A DNA stretch of 64,000 bases from UBA1388 sp964555515 (GTDB lineage Bacteria; Patescibacteriota; Microgenomatia; UBA1400; PJMF01): contig CAZKSJ010000001.1 of the NCBI GenBank assembly GCA_964555515.1, positions 1-64,000 of the forward strand. Reading direction: 5' to 3'. This document shows positions 43,340 to 52,176 of this stretch, in pieces. The translations under genes and the position numbers were made by a program. The notes under the pieces were generated by a model that had not been told where the DNA came from, did not search any database, and worked only from the letters and a program-made list of their open reading frames with translations. The stretch's first letter is position 1, and every line of letters begins with the position of its first letter.

Positions 43340-45034
43340 TTACTCCGTTTCAGTCTTGGTGACTCGCAACACTTCTTCAATGGTGGTTAAGCCTTTAGTA
43401 ATTTTTTCAATGCCATCATCAAACATGCTGGTTAACCCTTCCTTAATTGCCTGCTCACTGATGGTATCTACATCCGCTTTTTTGGCTACCAACTCTCGCA
43501 AGGCTTTTGATAATTCCAAGACTTCATAAATTCCCAATCTACCCTTATAACCAGTGTTGTGACATGCCCGACAACCTTGGCCGCGATAAACCCTGACTTC
43601 CTTTTTGTCACCCACTGGAATGTAATGCTTGTTGATAGTTTCAAGTGACAAGTATTTTTGTAGTTCAGTCACCGGAATTGTTTCAGAAACTCGGCAATGA
43701 GGACAAATTCTTCTGACTAGCCTTTGGGCCACGATTATGTGCACCGTACCAGCTACCAAAAATGGTTCTACTTTCATGTCGAATAGTCTGGGCAGAGAAG
43801 AGACCGCATTATTGGTATGGAGCGTAGAAAAAACCAAGTGACCGGTCAACGCCGCGTTAATTGCAATCGAAGCAGTTTCGTTATCTCTAATTTCCCCGAC
43901 AAAAATATAATCAGGATCTTGCCTTAACAATGATCTTAAGCCATTGGCAAAAGTCAGGTTTGTCTTTTCATTAACCTGAACTTGATTTGCACCTTTAATC
44001 CGGTACTCAACAGGATCTTCAATACTGGTTAAGTTGGTCTCTCGAGTATTAATTGTCTTCAAAATTGAGTAGATGGTGGTAGTTTTTCCAGACCCAGTCG
44101 GACCAGTCACCAAGATCATGCCATAAGTTCTGGCAGCAGCTTTTTTAATTTTCACAAGATCTGTCTCATTGATGCCCAGCTCTTGCAATGAATATGACCG
44201 TGCTTGAGAGGTTAGCAGCCTCATCACCACTTTCTCTCCTTCCGCAATGGGAATGATGGAGACACGCAAATCTAGCCTCTCTCCTTTAATATCCATCTTA
44301 ATCTTGCCGTCTTGTGCGGCCAAGTGCTGATCTGTGCGCAAGCTTGCTAAAACCTTGATTCTGGTTACAATTCTACCCAATAGCTCCTTCGGTAAATTGG
44401 CGATGTCGTGCAGAATGCCATCAATCCTGAATCTGACCAGTACCGCATCCTCATTTGGCTCAATATGAATGTCTGAGGCGTGTTCTAAGTAAGCAGCTCT
44501 AATCACCTCATCAACCAATTTTTTAATTGGTGGATCATGTGCGACCGTGCGCACGACTCTGCCATCTGCTTCATTGAGTAACTTGCTAAAAATTTCTTGA
44601 AAATCGGTGTGGTAATTCAGTAAAGTTTGATTTAAATCCTGTTCTGTCGCAAAAAACATCTTGACCTGCTTACCAGTTTTCTGAGCCACCAGCTTGGGTA
44701 AGATTTGATTCCTAAAATCGGCTGTGGCAATACTGACAAACTTTTCATCCTCGGCGAAAGTAATCATTTTGTGACGTTTAGCCACTTCTTCGGGAATAAT
44801 TCCTAAAGTCTCATCAGAGATGTCCAACTTGCTCAACTCAATAAAGGGAACTTTAATTGCCTCAGCCACCATCTTTCCCATTGCCTGATCCGTAATGTAG
44901 CCTTTTTCAACCAAACCATCCCAAAGACTTACTTCGGTTTCTTCTGCAAACTTGATTACTTGCTTGAGATCTGCTTCGGCGATAATTTTTTTAGCCAACA
45001 GTAAATTGCTGAGTTGGGCATCAGTCAGTTGCAT
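43340..45034 (-). CDS. pilB: Type IV pilus assembly ATPase
   Basis: A protein of 564 residues. An MshEN-like N-terminal domain (1-145) precedes the GspE/PilB ATPase. Walker A is GPTGSGKTTT (311-320), the Asp box is IEDPVEYRI, Walker B is DPDYIFVGEIRD and the His box is TGHLVFSTLHTN. A four-cysteine zinc site (CPHC, CRAC) sits near 450-490. PilB drives pilus extension. The retraction ATPase pilT and the peptidase pilD are not in this window. It forms an operon with pilC. Confidence 0.96.
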   Translation of the reverse strand: MQLTDAQLSNLLLAKKIIAEADLKQVIKFAEETEVSLWDGLVEKGYITDQAMGKMVAEAIKVPFIELSKLDISDETLGIIPEEVAKRHKMITFAEDEKFVSIATADFRNQILPKLVAQKTGKQVKMFFATEQDLNQTLLNYHTDFQEIFSKLLNEADGRVVRTVAHDPPIKKLVDEVIRAAYLEHASDIHIEPNEDAVLVRFRIDGILHDIANLPKELLGRIVTRIKVLASLRTDQHLAAQDGKIKMDIKGERLDLRVSIIPIAEGEKVVMRLLTSQARSYSLQELGINETDLVKIKKAAARTYGMILVTGPTGSGKTTTIYSILKTINTRETNLTSIEDPVEYRIKGANQVQVNEKTNLTFANGLRSLLRQDPDYIFVGEIRDNETASIAINAALTGHLVFSTLHTNNAVSSLPRLFDMKVEPFLVAGTVHIIVAQRLVRRICPHCRVSETIPVTELQKYLSLETINKHYIPVGDKKEVRVYRGQGCRACHNTGYKGRLGIYEVLELSKALRELVAKKADVDTISEQAIKEGLTSMFDDGIEKITKGLTTIEEVLRVTKTETE

Positions 45035-45055
45035 GCTTTCATCATATACTAAAAT

Positions 45056-46306
45056 TTAGCTAAAATGAAACTTTTTATCACCCAAAAAACCAGTTACTTC
45101 TGGTCTAATTTTTTCTTTCTGAATTAGTAAACCTGAGGTAACGGTGAATAATCCATAGCGATCATTTAAAACATCAACTGCTTTAGCAATCTGTTCTTGT
45201 TGCCACCAGTGGGGAAACCAACAATCTTGGACTTCAGACCAGGGCTTGAGAAGAGACATACCAACGTGCAGTCTAATCACGGGAAAACGATCTTGCCAGC
45301 TGGGATATAACTTATACCTAATCAAGTCAAACATTTCACTAACGTGTCTCACATAATATTTCAAAGTGAGATGATCTGCCCAAGACTGATCATCTCCAGC
45401 CAGTGAACAAAAAACTAGCCTGCCGGCCAACTCCATCTTGCGCAATTTGTGAATTACTTCTTCTGAAAGATTATAGAGCGTAGACATGATTAAGTCTTGG
45501 CTGCTACTCAATCTATATCCTGTGATTGAACGACTAACGCTTTTCATGTGCGGCAAGTTATCTGCCAGGCGCTTTAAAAAAAGCGGCTCTTCACCACGAC
45601 CCATCTTGCGCAACTCCACACTCCAAAATGGACCAAACATTGACGCCAAAATTTCAGTAGGAACAAAATTAATTTGATAAGGCACGGTCACCCCAATTCT
45701 GCTCAAGCGCTTGGCCAGACGCGGCCCAATCCCGCAGACGTCTTTAAACTGGGTCGTGGCTAAAATTAGCAATTTATTTTCCTCGGTGACTTGCCGCACG
45801 CTACCTTTGGGGGCAGTTTCACCGATCATCTTGGCTAAAAACCTATTTTCAGCAATACCAATGTTGCAAGTCACCCACCCCCCCAACACACACTTCACTT
45901 GCTCCTGAATTTGGAGAGCAAAATCATGAGGTGAAGCATATAAATTTTGAACTTGGGAGTAGTCTATAAATACTTCATCCAAAGAAAAGACTTCAGTGGT
46001 TGGAGTAAGGTTGTCAAATAACTCCTTTAAGCGCTTGGTAGCCGAGAAGTACATTTCAAAAGCAGCCGGCATCTCAATCAAATTGGGAGCAAGTTGATAT
46101 GCTTCTGCTAAAGAACAACCAGTACTGATACCTTTTAATTTTGCTTCTTTGGAGGCAGCAATCACACAACTTCTACCCAGTTCTTTAACTACCACCACTG
46201 GTTTGTGACGTAAAGCGGGCGTTTCTTGTTGCAACAGAGTAGCAAAATAGGAATTAATATCAATGTGTAATACAATGCGTTTTTTTTGATTAATCAATTC
46301 ATTCAC
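45056..46306 (-). CDS. Y-family DNA polymerase (Pol IV / ImuB-like)
   Basis: A protein of 416 residues. LHIDINSYFATLLQ holds the first catalytic aspartate (D16), and FSLDEVFIDYS holds the SLDE motif with the other catalytic acids, so it looks catalytically active rather than ImuB-like and dead. The thumb has GIGPRLAKRLSRIGV, and a little-finger domain with DDQSWADHLTLKYYV follows. It performs translesion synthesis. It overlaps the small upstream gene by 8 nt. A terminal clamp-binding motif is not obvious. Confidence 0.92.
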   Translation of the reverse strand: MNELINQKKRIVLHIDINSYFATLLQQETPALRHKPVVVVKELGRSCVIAASKEAKLKGISTGCSLAEAYQLAPNLIEMPAAFEMYFSATKRLKELFDNLTPTTEVFSLDEVFIDYSQVQNLYASPHDFALQIQEQVKCVLGGWVTCNIGIAENRFLAKMIGETAPKGSVRQVTEENKLLILATTQFKDVCGIGPRLAKRLSRIGVTVPYQINFVPTEILASMFGPFWSVELRKMGRGEEPLFLKRLADNLPHMKSVSRSITGYRLSSSQDLIMSTLYNLSEEVIHKLRKMELAGRLVFCSLAGDDQSWADHLTLKYYVRHVSEMFDLIRYKLYPSWQDRFPVIRLHVGMSLLKPWSEVQDCWFPHWWQQEQIAKAVDVLNDRYGLFTVTSGLLIQKEKIRPEVTGFLGDKKFHFS

Positions 46307-46568
46307 ACCACACCTCCGCTAATTCCCACACCTCTTCACTTCTATCAAAAATCAGACGATAACTATTACCCTGTGACAAGACTGAGTACTGTCGTTTGCT
46401 AATTCGACTATCACGAATTTCTGAAATAAAAGTAACTTGATCGACTGCATATATCCTGCCTTGCCACTCGAATTTTTTAGGAATGAAGCGCGCTTGTTTA
46501 TAAACACCAATTACATTAATGCGCTCACCAATTGCTTGGTACATATTAGCTTTTTCTTCTAAGTTCAT
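46299..46568 (-). CDS. Small partner of the Y-family polymerase (DUF6504-like)
   Basis: A protein of 89 residues that resembles DUF6504: PKKFEWQGRIYAVDQVTF in the middle and YRLIFDRSEEVWELAEVW at the end. That domain is found near or fused to Y-family polymerases in other bacteria. Here it is a separate gene upstream and overlapping by 8 nt, so the two are translationally coupled. The assignment is from memory of the pattern. No ribosome binding site is evident. Confidence 0.7.
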   Translation of the reverse strand: MNLEEKANMYQAIGERINVIGVYKQARFIPKKFEWQGRIYAVDQVTFISEIRDSRISKRQYSVLSQGNSYRLIFDRSEEVWELAEVWCE

Positions 46569-46716
46569 TTAGTGCAGATAGTCAAAAGACTAGAAAAAAA
46601 CCCGAATATTAGCAAGAGGTATAAATAGATCAATGATAGGCAATTTCATGGGTTTTATTCGGTTTTGACTTAGAAGTTGGCGTAGTTGGGGGTGAAGTTA
46701 CAATCGCTGTGATTAA

Positions 46717-46746
46717 GGTCACCCACATTCTGGAATGTGGGTGACC
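46717..46746. promoter_or_regulatory. Perfect 14-bp inverted repeat between divergent genes
   Basis: GGTCACCCACATTC and its exact reverse complement are separated by 2 nt (30 nt in all; one more A-T pair flanks it). It lies between divergent genes, about 35 nt upstream of the ccdA -10 box. There is no T tract on either side, so it is more likely an operator than a terminator. Confidence 0.65.
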
Positions 46747-46779
46747 TATGCACATTAAAAAAACACCGGCTGAAGCTGA

Positions 46780-46785
46780 TATAAT
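46780..46785 (+). promoter_or_regulatory. -10 box of ccdA
   Basis: A perfect TATAAT that begins 12 nt before the ccdA ATG. No -35 consensus is seen at the right distance, which fits an activator-dependent promoter with the inverted repeat upstream. Confidence 0.55.
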
Positions 46786-46791
46786 GAGGAA

Positions 46792-47550
46792 ATGCTTGCC
46801 TTTCCCCTCGATGGCTCTAATGTGAATTTATTGATTGCTTTCATCGCTGGGTTTGTCACCTTCTTTGCTTCCTGTTTGCTACCACTGATCCCTACCTATT
46901 TAGCTTATTTGTCTGGTATAGCAATCAATGGTCAACACGACCAAAAGTCAGACATCCACCGCTGGCAAATTGTCAAAGTAGCCATGTTATTCGTCCTAGG
47001 CTTTGTCGCAACTTTTACGATTCTCGGGCTAGCTTTGATTGGGCTGCAGACCTTTACCAATGGCTATCGAGAAGTTATTCAACGCTTGGCAGGATTATTC
47101 TTTATTGTGCTTGGTTTATTTATGCTAGGGTTATTCCGCTTGCCTTGGTTTAATCAAGATCATCGATTAAAAATTGATCATGCTTTCATAAAACACCGCA
47201 GCCTACACGCCTTAGCAATGGGAATAGCATTTGGATTTGGGTGGACGCCATGCATTGGTCCTGTTCTAGCCGTGATTTTATTCTGGGCAAGCCAAGCTGC
47301 TTCTCAATGGCAAGGCATTCTGTTGCTGATCACATATGGTTTAGGCTTAGGCCTACCTTTTATCCTGATTGCCGTGGCATTTGAAAAATTATTACCACTC
47401 ATCAAGAAATCACAACAGTTTAGTTACTATCTAAATGTCATCGCGGCCGTAATCATTATCATCGTGGGTGGATTATTACTCACCAACCAATTTCACGTCG
47501 CCTCAGGATACCTACTAAAACTATTTAGCATCTCAAGTCTTTCTGTCTGA
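46792..47550 (+). CDS. ccdA: CcdA-type thiol-disulfide electron carrier
   Basis: A protein of 252 residues with six membrane helices in two related halves. Cys28 in ASCLLPLIPTY and Cys154 in WTPCIGPVL are the redox pair that faces alternately in and out. CcdA moves reducing power from cytoplasmic thioredoxin to extracytoplasmic thiol proteins. No ResA or cytochrome c gene is nearby; the DsbA-like protein at 25576 is a possible client. It ends with TGA. The start is 12 nt after a TATAAT box, so the mRNA is probably leaderless. Confidence 0.93.
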   Translation: MLAFPLDGSNVNLLIAFIAGFVTFFASCLLPLIPTYLAYLSGIAINGQHDQKSDIHRWQIVKVAMLFVLGFVATFTILGLALIGLQTFTNGYREVIQRLAGLFFIVLGLFMLGLFRLPWFNQDHRLKIDHAFIKHRSLHALAMGIAFGFGWTPCIGPVLAVILFWASQAASQWQGILLLITYGLGLGLPFILIAVAFEKLLPLIKKSQQFSYYLNVIAAVIIIIVGGLLLTNQFHVASGYLLKLFSISSLSV

Positions 47551-47643
47551 AAAGAGTAATGTAAATTCTCGAGAGCAGCAGAACTACCCTCAAAATAAAT
47601 ACACTACCTTTCTACTTCTTAACAAAATCGTCTTTAGCAGTCG

Positions 47644-47672
47644 TTGACATTGTCTGCCAATTTTGCTATTAT
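47644..47672 (+). promoter_or_regulatory. Consensus promoter of hsp20
   Basis: TTGACA (47644-47649), a 17-nt spacer and TATTAT (47667-47672), nearly full sigma-70 consensus. The leader is about 40 nt and has an AAAGGAAA ribosome binding site. No CIRCE element is present. Confidence 0.8.
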
Positions 47673-47721
47673 TTAGCCGAGTAGAAAAATTTATCGCTGC
47701 TTAAGCGGGAAAGGAAACATC

Positions 47722-48144
47722 ATGTCAATCATTAGGTGGAACCCTTCAATCGGTGCACTCAGTCGGTGGCCAAGCACTTGGGATGAGGAGGATTTCCCAA
47801 GCTTCAGCGGAGCCAACAACCTTGATGTCTATGAAACTCAAGATGAAGTCGTGGTAAAAGCCAACGTAGCAGGTGTGCCAGCAGACAAAGTAGATGTTAC
47901 ATATGACAAGGGTGTGTTATGGATTCAAGCCAATGCCCAAGAATCATCTACCGAAGGAAAGAAACACTACAGCCGTTCCTCATGGAGTTATTCTTATAAA
48001 GTGTCTGTGCCAGGAGAAATTGATGTCAATCTTGAGCCATCGGCAGAGGTTGAGGATGGAGTTATTAAAGTTACGTTCAAAAAATCGCCTGCTTCAAAAC
48101 CAAAGAAACTACAGGTTTCACAAAAAGGAAAGAGCAAGTCTTAG
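47722..48144 (+). CDS. Small heat-shock protein (Hsp20 / alpha-crystallin family)
   Basis: A protein of 140 residues. A short N-terminal arm with two Trp-rich segments (RWNPSIG, RWPSTWDEEDFP) precedes the alpha-crystallin domain at about 32-122 (NLDVYETQDEVVVKANVAGV, EDGVIKVTFKK). The C-terminal tail is Lys/Ser-rich and has no clear I-X-I motif. These proteins hold unfolding clients as large oligomers. The gene is monocistronic, with a consensus promoter and a hairpin over its stop codon. Confidence 0.95.
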   Translation: MSIIRWNPSIGALSRWPSTWDEEDFPSFSGANNLDVYETQDEVVVKANVAGVPADKVDVTYDKGVLWIQANAQESSTEGKKHYSRSSWSYSYKVSVPGEIDVNLEPSAEVEDGVIKVTFKKSPASKPKKLQVSQKGKSKS

Positions 48145-48160
48145 CCAAGACTTGCTCTTT
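48129..48160 (+). terminator. Terminator of hsp20
   Basis: A 14-bp stem AAAGAGCAAGTCTT / AAGACTTGCTCTTT with a 4-nt loop. It includes the stop codon and ends in TTT AAGTTCTATTT, a moderate T tract. Confidence 0.8.
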
Positions 48161-48190
48161 AAGTTCTATTTGAAATCAAAACTTAGGAGG

Positions 48191-48688
48191 TTATTCTGCT
48201 CCCAAAGTACCGATTAAGTACTGCGGTAGGAATGATCTGGCCGTGCTTGAGTGTGGTTCGCCATCTTTTGGCCGTTGATTAAAGATGGCGGTGGCATCTG
48301 TCCCACACCCTTGTAAAATTGCCTCTCCTCCCGGATGCTGCTGTGATTCGATAAAGGCAGTTACATCATAAACTTGATCTTCGATGACCAACCAACAATC
48401 TGTGGCCGTGGCGTGTTCCGCAACTTCTGCCAAACTATAAACCCCACCACCTGGCTCTTCCTGAGCTGCTGCCGCATCATCAGTTGGCTGTCCTGATTGA
48501 CCTTGATCTAGATTGGCGTTCTCTAATTCAGCACCATTCAATTCATCATTAAAATTATTGACTGGCTGCCCTTGAACACCCCCATCTTCTACTGAGTCCA
48601 AATTGGAGGACTGACTTTGACAAGCTGCCAGCAATAAACCTGTACAGAATACCAATAAACCCACACCCAAACTCTTTAATTTCATCAT
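48191..48688 (-). CDS. Lipoprotein with a cytochrome b5-type heme-binding domain
   Basis: A protein of 165 residues. The signal peptide ends in the lipobox LAAC with Cys23. A disordered Asn/Gln/Asp-rich spacer (24-82) leads to a cytochrome b5 fold at 83-162: YSLAEVAEH, CWLVIEDQVYDVT and HPGG with the first heme ligand His118. His146 (EPHSS) is the likely second ligand. It would sit outside the cell on a lipid anchor. The ribosome binding site AAGGGG is good. A TTGTCA/TAGAGT promoter may lie about 35-60 nt upstream. Partners are unknown. Confidence 0.88.
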   Translation of the reverse strand: MMKLKSLGVGLLVFCTGLLLAACQSQSSNLDSVEDGGVQGQPVNNFNDELNGAELENANLDQGQSGQPTDDAAAAQEEPGGGVYSLAEVAEHATATDCWLVIEDQVYDVTAFIESQQHPGGEAILQGCGTDATAIFNQRPKDGEPHSSTARSFLPQYLIGTLGAE

Positions 48689-48802
48689 GGTTCCCCTTGA
48701 CGCTAATTTTTGATATCTTGCACTCTAGCAAAAATAATTTTTTTGACAAGCGGTTTTGATGTGATTGTTCAACTTCATTCAACACCACGAAGAATCTCCA
48801 CT

Positions 48803-48808
48803 TATAAT
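48803..48808 (+). promoter_or_regulatory. -10 box of the LCP gene
   Basis: A perfect TATAAT, 17 nt before the ATG at 48820, giving a leader of only about 5 nt and no room for a ribosome binding site. Confidence 0.5.
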
Positions 48809-48819
48809 ATGCAACCAGC

Positions 48820-49980
48820 ATGATAACAAGTCGTTTCCAAATTGTGATCGCTTTAGCAAGCTTGACCATATTTTTACTAGTTGTCTCGGTGACAGCTTTC
48901 TTATGGCTAAGTTACCAAAGAACAGTTGTTACTACTTCCACAACAGAGCAGAACTTGCCCCAATTAGCCTCCGATCTGCCCACACCCACTCCAGACCCGC
49001 TCGCCCCTTTTGGAGTGTTACTCCTTGGTTACGGTGGAGCAGGGCACGAAGGAGGCAGCTTGACCGATACCATCATTCTTGCCTGGATTAACCCGAGAGC
49101 TAAAAATGTGCATCTCATCTCAATTCCACGCGATTTATGGGTGACCTTGCCCATCACCGACACAACAGATCAACCTATCTCTGAAAAAATCAATGCTGCT
49201 TTTGCTATCGGTAACGATGTTAAACAATATCCACATCGTGCTGAGCAATTTTCACAAGAGGGTGCTGGTGGCATGATTGCTATGCAAGTGGTATCAGAGA
49301 TGACTGGCTTACCCATCAATTACTTCATCGCCCTAGATTTTCAAGGATTTGAAAAAGCGGTTGATCGTTTAGGAGGCATTGATGTGGCTATTAAGACTGG
49401 TTTTGATGATCCATTGTATCCCCTTCCTGGTCAGGAGAATAATGCTTGTGATAAAAGTGAAGAGGAAATTGCAGCTTTAACAGCCACCTTGTCTGGCGAG
49501 AAACTTGATCAAGCCTTTACCTGCCGTTACGAACATATTTACTTCGATGCAGGCAAACAACACCTTGATGGCACAACCGCTCTCAAGTTTGTGCGCTCCA
49601 GGCACTCTACTCAATCTGGCAATGATTTCGCCCGGGCAGAAAGACAACAATTAGTCATACAGGCTATCAAACAAAAAGTATTATCTCTCAGCATGATCCC
49701 CAAATTGTTTCCCCTCATCAATGAGCTTTCTTATCACATCCAAACCAACATCGATGCTACGACTATTACTAGTTACAGTCAGGAATTGTCTGAATTGGAC
49801 TCATATCAAATTAAAAAGCTGGTTTTGTCTGAAAAAAACGTTCTTAAAGCAGCTCGGAGTGATCGCGGTCAATACGTGTTACTCCCAAAATCAGACAATA
49901 ATTGGCAAGAAGTTCACTCATTTCTGACGACAGAAATCGGCACCACCCCAGATCTCACAACTGTTCCACCCTCACCCTAA
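48820..49980 (+). CDS. LytR-CpsA-Psr (LCP) family cell-wall polymer ligase
   Basis: A protein of 386 residues. A membrane anchor lies at 8-30, then a Thr/Pro-rich spacer. The LCP domain (about 62-320) has LLLGYGG, SLTDTIILAWINP, LISIPRDLWV, LGGIDV and FVRSRHSTQSGNDFARAERQQ, with the conserved Asp and Arg residues that bind the polyprenyl-pyrophosphate substrate. LCP enzymes transfer glycopolymers to the wall or to proteins. It is monocistronic, divergent from the b5 lipoprotein. The C terminus holds a LytR_C-like stretch. Confidence 0.93.
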   Translation: MITSRFQIVIALASLTIFLLVVSVTAFLWLSYQRTVVTTSTTEQNLPQLASDLPTPTPDPLAPFGVLLLGYGGAGHEGGSLTDTIILAWINPRAKNVHLISIPRDLWVTLPITDTTDQPISEKINAAFAIGNDVKQYPHRAEQFSQEGAGGMIAMQVVSEMTGLPINYFIALDFQGFEKAVDRLGGIDVAIKTGFDDPLYPLPGQENNACDKSEEEIAALTATLSGEKLDQAFTCRYEHIYFDAGKQHLDGTTALKFVRSRHSTQSGNDFARAERQQLVIQAIKQKVLSLSMIPKLFPLINELSYHIQTNIDATTITSYSQELSELDSYQIKKLVLSEKNVLKAARSDRGQYVLLPKSDNNWQEVHSFLTTEIGTTPDLTTVPPSP

Positions 49981-50110
49981 CAAAATAAGCAATGTCAACG
50001 CCCTCTTTTAATTGCCCGTTAGACGGTTTTGTGGTACACTCTGATCAATTATTTTGATGTTATTGTTGATATATCTGAAAATATAAATACAACTACTTAA
50101 TCGGCAATTA

Positions 50111-50824
50111 ATGGCAAGATCAACAGTCGCTGCTTCACAAAAAAAACGCACACTTAGATTTATTCACTCTATTGGTCATGAGCTCAAACAACCGCTCAGC
50201 TTAATCAAAGCTTATACCTACTACTTGAGTAAGTATCTACCGCCTGGAAACGATCAAGCACATCAATATCCCGATAAAATTAATCGTCAAGTAGATTTGT
50301 TGACAACGATGCTCAACGACATCGTGGAAACTTCTCGTCTTTCCACTTTGGAGATGAAGTTGTCCAAGCAAAAAATTGAGTTAGGGAAGTTCATTCAAAA
50401 CCAAATCGCCGATCTCAAATCAGCTTACCCTAATAGGAGTATTCAGCTTGAAACCAACCATTCACCAACTTGCATCCTAGGTGATCGGATGCGCCTGAGA
50501 CAGGCTATCATGAATTTGCTGGTTAATGCAATTAATTACTCCGAAGAATCTGAGCCAATTTTTGTCACCATTAAACCAAACACCAAAACAATTTTGTTGT
50601 CTATAACTGATCGAGGGATTGGCATTCCACCGTCACAAATCAAACACATTTTTGAACCCTACTACCGCACCACTGGTTCAAAAAAAAGAGGGGTGAAGGG
50701 TTTGGGGCTAGGCCTAGCGATTGTCAAAGAAATTTTGAGACTACACCATGCCAAAATATCGGTTCAGAGCAAAGTTAACAAAGGATCTACCTTCACGATT
50801 CATTTCCCCAAAAATTTAAACTAG
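50111..50824 (+). CDS. Soluble histidine kinase without a sensor domain
   Basis: A protein of 237 residues, only HisKA plus HATPase. The phospho-acceptor His23 is in SIGHELKQPLSLIKAYTYYL, an unusual KQP in place of RTP. The ATPase domain has NLLVNAINYS, DRGIGI and GLGLGLAIVKEI. It has no membrane segment and no PAS or GAF domain, so it must be controlled by protein contact or oligomerisation. It is convergent with the OmpR-type regulator (9 nt between the two ends), its probable partner. Confidence 0.9.
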   Translation: MARSTVAASQKKRTLRFIHSIGHELKQPLSLIKAYTYYLSKYLPPGNDQAHQYPDKINRQVDLLTTMLNDIVETSRLSTLEMKLSKQKIELGKFIQNQIADLKSAYPNRSIQLETNHSPTCILGDRMRLRQAIMNLLVNAINYSEESEPIFVTIKPNTKTILLSITDRGIGIPPSQIKHIFEPYYRTTGSKKRGVKGLGLGLAIVKEILRLHHAKISVQSKVNKGSTFTIHFPKNLN

Positions 50825-50833
50825 AATTATTTT

Positions 50834-51511
50834 TTAATTCGCGGGAGTCTGCATCATGTAACCAAATCCTCTGATAGATTTGATGAATTTAGTTTGGCCA
50901 TGCTCAATTTTTTTCCGCAAATAGCCCACATAAACGTCCACTACTCTAGTTTCTATGTCTGGGTTGCTATTCCAAATTCTAGACAAAATCATCTCTCTAC
51001 TCAGCACTTTGTCTGGATTAGACATAAAATATTCAAGCAACTTAAACTCTTGAGCCGAAAGAGTTATCATCTTGTCTGCTTGCATCACCTGGTGAGTAGT
51101 CAGGTTTAAACTTAAATCACCAACTTGCAGTTTTTGGACTGTTTTGCCCTTTGACCGAAGGCGTGCTTTGATACGAGCCAGTAGTACTTCTGGCATGATT
51201 GGTTTGGGAATGTAGTCATCTGCCCCCAAGTTTAAACCTTGAGCAATGTCTTGAGGAGAACCTTGGGCAGTGATCATAATCACCTGAATTTGCGGATCAT
51301 GTTCCTTGATTTTTTGACAAATTGTCCGCCCATCTAGATCTGGCAAATTAAGATCAAGCAACACCAATTCTGGACTTACTTTTTCAACTGAGTTCAAACC
51401 ACTCAGACCTCGATAATCTACAAACACTTGAAAACCCTCGTCGACCAAGACGTCTTTAATAAAGTTCGCCATGTCCACTTCATCTTCAATTACTTGAATA
51501 ATGCTATTCAT
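50834..51511 (-). CDS. OmpR/PhoB-type response regulator
   Basis: A protein of 225 residues. The receiver domain has the acidic pair in VIEDEVDMANFI, Asp53 in LVLLDLNLPDLDG and K in ADDYIPKPI. The winged-helix output domain (about 125-220) has LSAQEFKLLEYFMSNPDKVLSRE-type sequence and RVVDVYVGYLRKKI, a DNA-recognition helix and wing. It acts as a DNA-binding transcription factor. It is convergent with the sensor-less kinase at 50111. Confidence 0.94.
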   Translation of the reverse strand: MNSIIQVIEDEVDMANFIKDVLVDEGFQVFVDYRGLSGLNSVEKVSPELVLLDLNLPDLDGRTICQKIKEHDPQIQVIMITAQGSPQDIAQGLNLGADDYIPKPIMPEVLLARIKARLRSKGKTVQKLQVGDLSLNLTTHQVMQADKMITLSAQEFKLLEYFMSNPDKVLSREMILSRIWNSNPDIETRVVDVYVGYLRKKIEHGQTKFIKSIRGFGYMMQTPAN

Positions 51512-51635
51512 ACCCCTTGATCTAAACTACCGAAATTATCAACCGTGATTTTGCAGAGTAGTATATCACCTCCTGAGCTGCTCGCTTGATTTCTGAGTTT
51601 AAAAATCGAACTTGACCATTTAATTAGTCTGATGA

Positions 51636-52115
51636 TTACTCTGATCTAACACTTACCCTCTGCACAATTGGCGCAGCCGCTTCTGTAAAACAAGCTTTAA
51701 TTTCAACCATTTGTGGATTGATCGCCCGAATAGCATATCCTGTTTTCTCAAGCCCGGGTGCTTCTGCATCAACAGGCAGCGAGATGTTTTCTGATAAGAT
51801 CTCAGGCAGATTCAAGCATTGGGCATTTTCTAGTTGACAGTGTGCTGTCTGCAAATTGCATCCCTCCTGACCTGTCCCCAATTGTTGCCACGATTCTGAG
51901 ATCAGGTCAATGTGGTTTTGGTCAAAATGATGATTGATGGTGCTCGCCAGATTTGTGACCGCTACCTGCCTGATTCGATCATGATTAGTGTCGATTTTTT
52001 CTTGAGGATCAACTTCGTCTAGCAATAAAAAAAATGCCCCACCCACCATAATAAATATAGCCAAGACCACTACCACAACTAACGATAATCCATTGGACAC
52101 GTTATTAATTAACAA
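51636..52115 (-). CDS. Hypothetical secreted or membrane-anchored protein
   Basis: A protein of 159 residues. A membrane segment (LSLVVVVVLAIFIMVGGAFFLLL) lies at 10-32 with a short N terminus, as in pilin-like or signal-anchor proteins but without a recognisable prepilin cleavage site. The outer domain has four cysteines in two close groups (GCNLQTAHCQLENAQC) and one near the end (KACF). I do not recognise a family. It may be a small surface domain stabilised by disulfides. Confidence 0.65.
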   Translation of the reverse strand: MLINNVSNGLSLVVVVVLAIFIMVGGAFFLLLDEVDPQEKIDTNHDRIRQVAVTNLASTINHHFDQNHIDLISESWQQLGTGQEGCNLQTAHCQLENAQCLNLPEILSENISLPVDAEAPGLEKTGYAIRAINPQMVEIKACFTEAAAPIVQRVSVRSE

Positions 52116-52176
52116 ATACTAACTCTAGGATATCAAGAAATATCAATCAAAACATCTTGCAAAATAATTCCGCGCC

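Noticed and set aside
48743..48808. TTGACA at 48743 as the -35 of the LCP gene
   Set aside because: It is 54 nt from the TATAAT box, far outside the 16-18 nt spacing. Its reverse complement fits a promoter for the lipoprotein gene better.
50111..51511. Kinase at 50111 and regulator at 50834 as a normal two-component operon
   Set aside because: They are on opposite strands and convergent, so they cannot share a transcript, although they may still be partners.
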